26,295 nt of DNA from Apostichopus californicus. Lineage: Eukaryota > Echinodermata > Holothuroidea > Aspidochirotida > Stichopodidae. Shown one piece after another: positions 20,601-26,295 of this stretch (within the stretch, counting starts at the first letter, position 1; each line of letters starts with the position of its first letter). The notes below the pieces were generated by a model. That model made no database searches. It worked only from the letters and a program-made list of their open reading frames with translations, and was not told the origin of the DNA. A program made the position numbers and the translations under genes. The stretch lies in assembly GCA_020650975.1 (NCBI GenBank), contig JAIPMN010019846.1:8902-35196 (forward strand). The letters run 5' to 3'.

Positions 20601-23600
20601 CTTTCGATAAACTTTTTTTTTGGCCCTCTTGATTCTGGTCAGAGATGAACGTTTGAAAAGAAAGCACCTGCGAGACATAACACCTTTGATCCTGTGAAGT
20701 CTGCTCTTTTACCCCTCCCCAACAAGTCAGGTTGCTATCCCTGATATGCCAACCATTTTCCCGTAAAGAGAGAAAATTAGATACCTGTAGCCTTGAGTTT
20801 CATAGCTGATTCACTATTTGACCAGCGAACACAGATAAAATTCATAAAATGGAAAAGATGTAAGATACCAATAAACCTCTCTTGTTACATACCTGTAGAG
20901 CCAGTTATCAGAGCTCTTCTCTTTGCACTTTCTCTCGGGGATTTAAAAAAAAAAAAATTGTTGCCACACTGTTTTATTAGATCATGCACCTGCTGCTGTG
21001 GTATTGATTAGACATTTGTATTAAGTCTGTGAATGAAACTCTTGCGTAGATTGGGAAAAATTCAGCGCACCTCTTGGATGTGAACATGAATAAATCTTCA
21101 GTTGTAAGTAAACTGTACAACAAGTGTGTTGTACAGTCTGATAGTACAGAGGCGTGTAGAGATGGATCTACTAGCACAGCCAGCCTCAGGCGATGGACTG
21201 CTAAAGTGTGCCACTCGCACATTTTGTCTTTTTCCTCGGCTCCGTAGCGCCGCGATCGGAGTCGAGGGGGTTTTGAGTTTACGAATGTTCATTGGAACAC
21301 GACTCGATGTGAGACAGTCGATGTTAAATAGTGTTTAGTACACATTAGATGATCTGTCATGATAAGTAAGGTTGACACCGACACAAAAGTCTTCTGGCTG
21401 GGAACTGTTTAAAAAGTCATATCTGTGTCACGTGCAGTGTTTCCTCTAAGAAATTTCCCATTGAGTCAAATTGGCTAATATCTAAACATTTGACTCACCG
21501 CCGTTCTGGAGGAGGGGTCAAAGTGGAGGGGGTACCCCTGAAAAATTTTTCCTTTAGGAAGGGAGCTTGGATGCAAAATGGTGCTATCATTTTCCTCTTT
21601 TCAGGTCTGCTTATAAAGGGATTATGTAATGAAATTTCCTTTGTTTGAAGAAACAAACAAATTGTGCTTTCTGGTGCCATATGAGCTGTTGTTGGAACCA
21701 ATCGTTGAGAGTTTTAGAATCATTTTCACTGATTTTAAGTAATATCAGTGAAAAAATGGGCCTTAGCGGAAACACTGGTCACGTGTATATGACACGCAGA
21801 ACAAAAATGTTCCTACAGATTACAGATGATTGTCTATCAGAATAGTTCATTTTTGCCAGATATGTGACTGGTCATAAAAAGGAAACACATAATGAAAGAT
21901 CATTATTTTCTGAATGTGAAGATTTATTTCAGCTCAGAATGCTCACCCCTCCCCCATCAATTTTCTATCTCTTCTTTAATTGAACTGCACAATGGCGTAA
22001 ATTTAGAACAGAAATACAACTGCCCGACGGCACCTGTTCACAAATCGACTGGGCAGCTGTGTATACCCAGTGACAATAGAAGTAACAGGATTTCATATCT
22101 TTCTTATTCTCCTCCTCAGTGCAAAGCTCTTGGTGAAGGGGGAACCTAATGTGGCTTACATTTGCTCCCGGTACTACAGGGCGCCAGAACTTATATTCGG
22201 AGCAACAGACTACACGTGTAATATAGGTGAGAGACTCTTCTTTCGATAATCGTCAGTTTTGAAACCAGAAAGAAAGTTTTTTGCAGAAAGGAAGATTTGA
22301 CACAGCCGCAAAGTAATATAAAGTATTGTGCTTTTACAAATTTTGCCGATTTGCATAAATTTCTCCCCAGTTTCCAACTGATCTAAGGGGAGACCTCTTT
22401 CCTTTTCCCAGGATTTTGAGATGTGCAAGTAAAGATATGTTCACATGGACACAGTGTGAGAGTCTCCATCGTGTGCCTATAGATATGAATTTTTAGTCTC
22501 TTCTAAGATGCTGTTCCGCCCTGCAAAAGTACTAGTTGACTCATTGTAGGCTTTCCCTCAAGACAGTCTGTCTAGGAGGCCAGGCCAGATGGCAGTTTGT
22601 ATTTACTTAGAACTAACTAATGGCAAGAAAAGTACTGGCACACTTGCACTATGTTCAATTTAACCTTGCTGAAGCCGGAAAAAAAAGAAAATTCTTTAAG
22701 TTGATCGACGGAAGTCACAACAGTCAGTTACATTTCATTCTTAGAATTACATTTGTATCAGTATTCCACTTTATATGCAAAATTACTTTAAATGTTACTA
22801 GAGCAAGCCTGTTAAGGGTTTGCTAGCCTCATAACGAGGACATCTGTAGAAATTTGCCCAACGTCTTGGAAGGTAATAATAACTGTCCTTATATCTATAT
22901 ATACAAAGATGGCTAGGCATCAGCCAGTGAACTATGAACGTAACCGAGGTCACCGAGAGTGGGGCAGATAGCTGTCTTTTGTTGAAGACAGGTTTCAACA
23001 TTTCTTGTGCCTTGATGCAACAAGCTACTGTTGCATTGAACATTTTGTGCTGATATTGTTTGCCTGGCATTAGACATCAAAATCTAGACGCACACCGGTC
23101 TATTTGAACTGTTTATACTGTGCAAGCTAAGCAAAAGCTTTGCTTTGAATGAAAAACCCCTCGAGCTCTGTCCCCTTGACCTTGGATCAATTTGCAGCGA
23201 TTCCTGTCAAGTTATCCAGACAGGAAATGTGAACAGCATTCTCTCATTGTAACAGTTAGTTCCTACCGAGGTTTTGAGTGCTTTGTGCAGTTCCTCTCAG
23301 GAAACAGTTGTCATGATTGTGCAAGCTTGGGTAACCCTTGGCAACGTCGTGAATGCTTAAGGTAGTTAACATACGATTGTACTAGACATTGTATTAGATA
23401 GTTTGGCATTTAGTAGGAATGAGAGAACACCTCTGATGAAGTGTCAGACGATTCTCCTGTCAGACGATTCGTCGTAAGGAATTACATTTTGTGCGTGTGA
23501 ATAGTGAAAGGAATGACCCGCGGTTGACGTGGTGATATCCTTCCAACTCAAATCAAATCAATCTGGCAGTGAATGGCATTTCCTGATCAACTATCCAAAT

Positions 23601-25028
23601 AAACAATGTGAAAACTCCAAAGAAATAATTATATTGTTTGCAAATGTGGTTTATGATAACATTGTGACATTTACTATGTATACATATGTTCAGTGTAAGG
23701 GAAAGGGTGTTGCAAGTAGGCCAGAGTTGTGTTCCTTTTTGCAATGCTGTACCAGACAGCTGACTAATTTCCCTCAGAAATGGTTTAAACATTGCACTTG
23801 AAAGAGTCTAAGAAGACAATATCTATGGTTGCTCTCACCATAGATCTGTACATTTCTGCTGCATTAAGTAATTAACATGTCTTCGTTGCAGGATAGTTAA
23901 AAATTTGTCTTGATTTTGACAACTTAGTATTCCACCCCCCCAACCCCCTACCCCACTCCCCTCTCCCCACTTTTGTTTTGCATTGCATAGAGAGTAGACC
24001 TTGTATGATCCTGTCCAAGCTACATTCTACTCATGCATGATAACCCTTTAGGCGTAGCAATCTCTCTGGTTACAGCCGCCTGATTAAATTAACCAGTCAC
24101 TGTTTGATCAAGCACAGAAGTTAACGTAGCGATTAATCGTGTCATTTGCTCTTGTCATTTGCAAACATTCGACACGGACACCTTATATACACGGAATAAT
24201 AATTGAGTTTTCAAAGTGTCAGTACCAGCAGTTTTATAAGGTTCTGAATTCTGTCTGCCGGGTATATAACGTACACCGTCTCCTGTGTACAAAACGACGT
24301 AACCACAATGCTCAATTGTCTCTGCGGAACTTGACCACAAATTGAATCAGCTTCCACTAAATCGAGGATTTCAACTCAAAATTCAACATCTTGCACGGAT
24401 GTCTATCTTCGCATGGATTCTGTAAACAAGTAAAAAAAATATAGATTTCTTGTAAACGTACCACAAAACTTGTCCTGTATAGGCTATGATATTTTCAATG
24501 AACCAATATCATACTATCGACACACAATGGCCATCAAAAATCACCACCTTAAATCTAAGTATTGAAAATGAATTATAAAATTATGAAATTATGAAATTAT
24601 TCAGTCTGATCCTATTCATTTCTGCACTTGTACGGCAGCTTGGTACAGTATGTCTTCCAAACCATTTTGCTATGCAATACCGGATAAACTTACTGCGTGA
24701 CATATCTCTGTTCCATTATAGAGATCAGGTATGTAGTAGTAGTATTTTGAGTTATTAATGGAAATGTTGCAAATTCTACCGCTCAAGAAGGGTCATCGTC
24801 ACTCTTTTGCTTACCTTTTCATCGTCTCTGACAGATATTTGGTCCGCTGGCTGTGTGCTGGCTGAGCTACTGCTAGGCCAGCCAATCTTTCCAGGGGATA
24901 GTGGTGTGGACCAGCTGGTAGAAATAATCAAGGTACTGGGAACCCCCACCCGGGAGCAGATCTACGAAATGAACCGTAATTACACGGAGTTCAAATTTCC
25001 CCAGATCAGGCCACATCCATGGAACAAG
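17473..25028 (+). CDS. GSK3B: Glycogen synthase kinase 3 (GSK-3beta/shaggy family), partial gene, six exons
   Basis: This is the gene-level entry: join 17473-17666, 18129-18212, 19458-19568, 20457-20587, 22120-22226, 24835-25028 (821 nt: 2 nt of a split codon plus 273 codons). GSK-3 is a cytosolic/nuclear proline-directed Ser/Thr kinase. It phosphorylates primed substrates such as beta-catenin (in the Axin destruction complex) and glycogen synthase. The product aligns without gaps to human residues 31-303 and covers the N-lobe and most of the C-lobe. Seen: G-loop GNGSFG, VAIKK lysine (K85), alphaC NRE (R96, E97), [20 protein letters not shown] with Y216, and the Axin/FRAT-docking stretch near V267-F293. 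Intron phases in order are 1 (entering), 0, 0, 0, 2, 1 and 0 (leaving). All splice sites are AG/GT. The Ser9 exon and the C-terminal exons are absent from the window. I cannot tell whether the species has one GSK3 gene or separate alpha/beta genes; a single gene is usual in invertebrates. Confidence 0.97.
17667..18128 (+). other. GSK-3 intron 2 (phase 0)
   Basis: 462-bp intron, donor GTGAGA, acceptor TTAAAACAG preceded by a T-rich tract (about 18088-18120). Nothing gene-like or repetitive was recognised in it. Confidence 0.9.
18129..18212 (+). CDS. GSK3B: GSK-3 exon 3: alphaC helix
   Basis: 84 bp, 28 codons, phase 0 at both ends, the same size as in vertebrates. It encodes [20 protein letters not shown] and then FFYSSGDK (human 95-122). 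R96 is one of the three basic residues that hold the priming phosphate of substrates. E97 is the alphaC glutamate that salt-bridges K85. Both are present. Differences from human (K103R, C107S, R111Q, R113K, E121D) are conservative or on the surface. Acceptor AAACAG/AAC, donor AAG/GTGAGA. Confidence 0.97.
18213..19457 (+). other. GSK-3 intron 3 (phase 0)
   Basis: 1245-bp intron, donor GTGAGA, acceptor GCATTTACAG. It contains only short chance open frames, with no clear repeat or RNA gene. The open frames at 18265-18665 overlap in different frames and show no family resemblance. Confidence 0.88.
19458..19568 (+). CDS. GSK3B: GSK-3 exon 4: hinge region
   Basis: 111 bp, 37 codons, phase 0 at both ends, the same size as the vertebrate exon. 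It encodes [19 protein letters not shown], continues through [18 protein letters not shown] and equals human 123-159. The gatekeeper L132 is kept. The hinge that contacts ATP reads E133-F134-I135 instead of human D-Y-V, a conservative change that other invertebrate GSK-3 proteins are expected to share. The [11 protein letters not shown] helix, a family signature, is intact. Acceptor TTTACAG/AAA, donor AAG/GTACGT. Confidence 0.97.
19569..20456 (+). other. GSK-3 intron 4 (phase 0)
   Basis: 888-bp intron, donor GTACGT, acceptor TTTTTCTTGCAG. Its last ~100 bases are strongly pyrimidine-rich, beginning with a C12/T8 run at 20358-20377. An open frame on the minus strand across that tract is a low-complexity artefact. 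Confidence 0.88.
20358..20389 (+). repeat. C/T homopolymer tract before exon 5
   Basis: A run of 12 C (20358-20369), then 8 T (20370-20377), then CCTC and 7 T. It lies about 70-100 bases upstream of the exon 5 acceptor and may extend its polypyrimidine environment. Runs like this are prone to length errors. Confidence 0.85.
20457..20587 (+). CDS. GSK3B: GSK-3 exon 5: catalytic loop and DFG
   Basis: 131 bp, starting in phase 0 and ending with two bases (AG) of a split serine codon. It encodes [20 protein letters not shown], then [20 protein letters not shown] and DFG (human 160-202), with S203 completed by the next exon. HRDIKPQN carries the catalytic base D181, and R180 belongs to the phosphate-binding pocket. 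DFG carries the Mg-binding D200. F175L, D192E and A194G are the changes from human. Acceptor CTTGCAG/TTA, donor AAG/GTAAGC. The size equals the vertebrate exon. Confidence 0.97.
21112..21137. repeat. Perfect 11-bp inverted repeat (hairpin)
   Basis: Arms ACTGTACAACA (21112-21122) and TGTTGTACAGT (21127-21137) are exact reverse complements around the 4-base loop AGTG. The arms contain the TGTACAGT word that is frequent throughout the window. No T-run follows and no function is claimed. It sits just upstream of the CpG-rich patch. Confidence 0.85.
21147..21315. other. CpG-rich patch of unknown nature inside intron 5
   Basis: By hand count about 13 CpG in ~170 bases, visibly higher in GC than the AT-rich surroundings, including GCGCCGCGATCGG around 21248-21260. 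Both strands are open here (plus 21126-21338, minus 21098-21292). The plus reading contains [19 protein letters not shown]; the minus reading contains [21 protein letters not shown] recognise neither as a known protein. It could be a decayed transposon fragment, an unmethylated regulatory patch or chance. Confidence 0.4.
21427..21434. repeat. Left 8-bp target-site duplication of the hAT MITE
   Basis: GTCACGTG, identical to 21778-21785. It contains the E-box palindrome CACGTG, so the insertion duplicated a potential bHLH site. Confidence 0.85.
21435..21777. mobile_element. Non-autonomous hAT-type DNA transposon (MITE)
   Basis: 343-bp element bounded by 16-bp terminal inverted repeats: CAGTGTTTCCTCTAAG at the left end (21435-21450) and, read on the minus strand from the right end, CAGTGTTTCCGCTAAG (21777-21762), with one mismatch. 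It is flanked by a perfect 8-bp direct repeat GTCACGTG (21427-21434 and 21778-21785), which is the target-site duplication. An 8-bp duplication and CAGTGTTTCC-type ends are the hallmark of the hAT superfamily. No transposase frame fits inside, so it would have been mobilised in trans. The intact duplication and near-identical ends suggest a fairly recent insertion. Confidence 0.85.
21778..21785. repeat. Right 8-bp target-site duplication of the hAT MITE
   Basis: GTCACGTG, identical to the left copy at 21427-21434, directly after the terminal CACTG of the element. Confidence 0.85.
22120..22226 (+). CDS. GSK3B: GSK-3 exon 6: activation loop with Tyr216
   Basis: 107 bp, the same size as in vertebrates. 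Its first base completes S203 (AG/T), followed by 35 codons and one base of D239. It encodes [20 protein letters not shown] and [15 protein letters not shown] (human 204-238). K205, the third phosphate-pocket residue, and Y216, the autophosphorylated activation tyrosine, are kept, as is the SRYYRAPE motif. Changes from human are Q206L, R209K, S215A (beside Tyr216), S236C and S237N. Acceptor CTCCTCAG/T, donor ATAG/GTGAGA. Confidence 0.97.
23443..23470. repeat. 12-bp direct repeat
   Basis: GTCAGACGATTC occurs at 23443-23454 and again at 23459-23470, separated by 4 bases. It is a short local duplication with no assigned role. Confidence 0.8.
23821..23845. repeat. 9-bp inverted repeat (hairpin)
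   Basis: ATCTATGGT (23821-23829) and ACCATAGAT (23837-23845) pair perfectly across a 7-base loop. The stem is too short for a microRNA precursor and has no visible extension. Confidence 0.8.
23934..23970. repeat. C-rich low-complexity tract
   Basis: Runs of C broken by A and T (for example CCACCCCCCC and CCCCACTCCC). The minus strand is G-rich and could form a G-quadruplex. It resembles the tract at 934-973. Confidence 0.7.
24576..24600. repeat. Short AT-rich tandem repeat
   Basis: About two and a half copies of an 8-base GAAATTAT unit, in intron 6. Confidence 0.7.
24835..25028 (+). CDS. GSK3B: GSK-3 fused exon 7+8: C-lobe and Axin/FRAT docking site
   Basis: 194 bp. Its two leading bases complete D239 (G/AT), and 64 codons follow (human 240-303), ending PHPWNK in phase 0. 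Seen: [11 protein letters not shown] (helix F), [17 protein letters not shown], and the Axin/FRAT-binding surface with L266, V267, Y288, E290, F291 and F293 all conserved. In vertebrates this stretch is, from memory, two exons of 98 and 96 bp split after IIK. Here it is uninterrupted, and the former junction would be at 24932/24933, where the bases read AAG/GTACTG. Changes from human include V240I, R282Y, P286R, K297R, A298P and T302N. Acceptor TCTGACAG/AT, donor AAG/GTAATA. Confidence 0.96.
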
Positions 25029-25111
25029 GTAATAGAAAATAATCAATCTTCATTGGTACATTAATGTCTTGTTTTGGTCTGTTGGTTTGTCTGTTTTTCG
25101 TTCTTTTTTCA

Positions 25112-25125
25112 GGGGTGGGGGGGGG
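25112..25125 (+). repeat. G-rich tract
   Basis: GGGGTGGGGGGGGG, low complexity, with further G runs to about 25147. It could form a G-quadruplex in the transcript. Confidence 0.7.
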
Positions 25126-26145
25126 ATGCGGGAGATTGGGAGAAGGGGAATATTGTTGAATGAGGTTGTGAACACTTTAGATGCACTGTACCTCGGCTTC
25201 ATGGGCAAGGGGACATTATATTGATTATGATGATGATGACGACTATCACGTGGTGATGAATGTTAAGTACCACAGGACTAGGTAAATTACACAGGTCAGG
25301 TTTAAGCACGAAATGATTAGAATGAATCAAGGAATCGTATCAAATCGGTTAAGCCAGGTTGAAGATTACTTCAGAGATGGGCCTTGTTTCACAACGAAGC
25401 TACGGAACGTTATCATTTTTATGAGCACATGTAGTGTCAACATGGCTATAATCTACGGCTTGTAAGTAAATGGTAGAATTCCATTGGGACTAAATATAAC
25501 CTAGATTCAAAAAGCAAGCATTTCTAAAAGGTCGTCTAATTATGATGATAAAGTTATATAGAAACTGTCCTTTGTTTTCATTTGATCAGATACAGGGCTA
25601 AACAAACCGTTGTTAACAGGCAGATATCTAGTAGTCATTGTGAGGGTAACTATTAATAATGAAGGGAAGACAATATGGAACTTTATCTGTCAGAGAACAA
25701 TTGATACAGGAAGTTATGTAAATGCCATCCAACAAAAATGGTTACTCAGTTCCCTGACAGAGGTGATAAGGATTGTTTTTTCTTGTTTATTTAACAGAGA
25801 GTCAAGTTTGATGGAATAAGTTTAATCCATATATTTACATGACTCCTGCAACTTGTTGACATTGCAATGGAGCCTTTGCCTTCTGGCTCGGTAGTCAAAC
25901 AGAGCCTTTAATTCTTGATGTATACTGCCTCTGTGTACAGTATGGAGGGTAGTAGCTGAAGTATGTGTGACTTGTACAGAAAGTTTTATCAAAGTTAAGA
26001 TCAGGAGTATGCAGATTGTTATTGTGCAATGAAGGGATAAATCCCACCATAGAGGGGTAAAAAGATTAATTTACTGAATATGAGTAGTGCATTTAGAGTT
26101 TCCTACTCAGGTGTTCTTACATGTGTGTGTTTGCTACTGTGTTTA

Positions 26146-26173
26146 GGGTTGGTGGGGGGGGAGGGGGGGGGGG
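26146..26173 (+). repeat. G-rich tract near the window end
   Basis: Nearly pure G with single T, TT and A interruptions. It is prone to sequencing length errors and could form a G-quadruplex. Confidence 0.75.
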
Positions 26174-26295
26174 ATATTGAATGATGGAATGGGCAATGTA
26201 GGTGATCCCAAGCTATTACTAACGTTGATATTACAGGCAATTTTTGAACTAATCAAGTTTACACTTCAAACAGGACAGGAAAAAGAAAGAACTTT

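Larger units (their letters stand above)
20588..22119 (+). other. GSK-3 intron 5 (phase 2)
   Basis: 1532-bp intron, donor GTAAGC, acceptor TTCTCCTCCTCAG. It holds a perfect 11-bp hairpin (21112-21137), a CpG-rich patch (about 21147-21315) and a hAT-type MITE (21435-21777), each listed separately. The rest is unremarkable. Confidence 0.9.
22227..24834 (+). other. GSK-3 intron 6 (phase 1)
   Basis: 2608-bp intron, the longest between exons here. Donor GTGAGA, acceptor CGTCTCTGACAG. It holds a 12-bp direct repeat (23443-23470), a 9-bp stem hairpin (23821-23845), a C-rich tract (about 23934-23970) and a short GAAATTAT repeat (about 24576-24600). No coding sequence, and nothing similar to an extra GSK-3 exon, was found. 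Confidence 0.88.
25029..26295 (+). other. Start of GSK-3 intron following the fused exon (phase 0)
   Basis: Begins with the donor GTAATA and runs to the window end. I searched by eye for the next expected exon (the VFRPRTPPEAI region) and for the short alternative exon that vertebrate neuronal GSK-3beta inserts at this junction, and found neither. It contains G-rich tracts (25112-25125 and 26146-26173), a GATGAT stretch near 25227, and otherwise unique AT-rich sequence. Confidence 0.8.

Noticed and set aside
23821..23845. microRNA precursor
   Set aside because: The stem is only 9 bp with no paired extension.
25029..26295. Next GSK-3 exon or the vertebrate-type neuronal insert exon
   Set aside because: No frame in this interval resembles VFRPRTPPEAI or the 13-residue insert.

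Overview
The window is animal (eukaryotic) genomic DNA that is AT-rich and almost entirely non-coding. It carries one recognisable gene on the + strand: the kinase-domain portion of glycogen synthase kinase 3 (GSK-3; GSK3B/shaggy family). It is split over six exons between 17473 and 25028. Every exon joins in frame with consensus AG/GT splice sites. The joined product is 273 residues that align without gaps to residues 31-303 of human GSK-3beta (numbering from memory). Exon 1, which would carry the inhibitory Ser9 region, and the exons after residue 303 are not recognisable here. They probably lie outside the window, upstream and downstream.

The organism is most likely an invertebrate deuterostome, with echinoderm (perhaps sea cucumber) as the best guess. 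This is inference. It rests on the GSK-3 residue choices (for example hinge residues E-F-I in place of human D-Y-V), a tRNA-derived SINE, a repeat landscape full of short palindromic words (TACAGTA/GTAC and TAGGCCTA), and short introns of 0.5 to 2.6 kb.

Layout: 1-17472 is gene-free apart from one weak exon candidate at 8993-9095, and it probably belongs to intron 1 or the upstream flank. It contains a dispersed ~250-bp repeat (minus-strand copy 1538-1817, two tandem plus-strand copies inside an inverted-repeat-bounded element at 5266-6090), a diverged tandem duplication (2548-3000), AGGTCA-rich tandem repeats (3110-3540), a GATT microsatellite, a probable non-LTR retrotransposon 3' end (about 3950-4225) and a 5'-truncated tRNA-derived SINE (6091-6392, minus). 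From 17473 to 25028 six exons of 194, 84, 111, 131, 107 and 194 bp alternate with introns. Intron 5 holds the best-supported mobile element of the window, a 343-bp hAT-type MITE with 16-bp terminal inverted repeats and a perfect 8-bp target duplication. From 25029 to the end only intron-like sequence is seen.

The kinase exons keep every residue known to matter for catalysis (G-loop, K85, E97, D181, D200), primed-substrate binding (R96, R180, K205), activation (Y216) and Axin/FRAT docking (V267, Y288, F291, F293). The gene is therefore expected to encode an active Wnt-pathway/metabolic kinase. No novel multi-gene system is visible. The points worth a second look are the fused seventh exon, the S215A change beside Tyr216, the phase-compatible candidate exon at 8993-9095, and the inverted-repeat-bounded element family.
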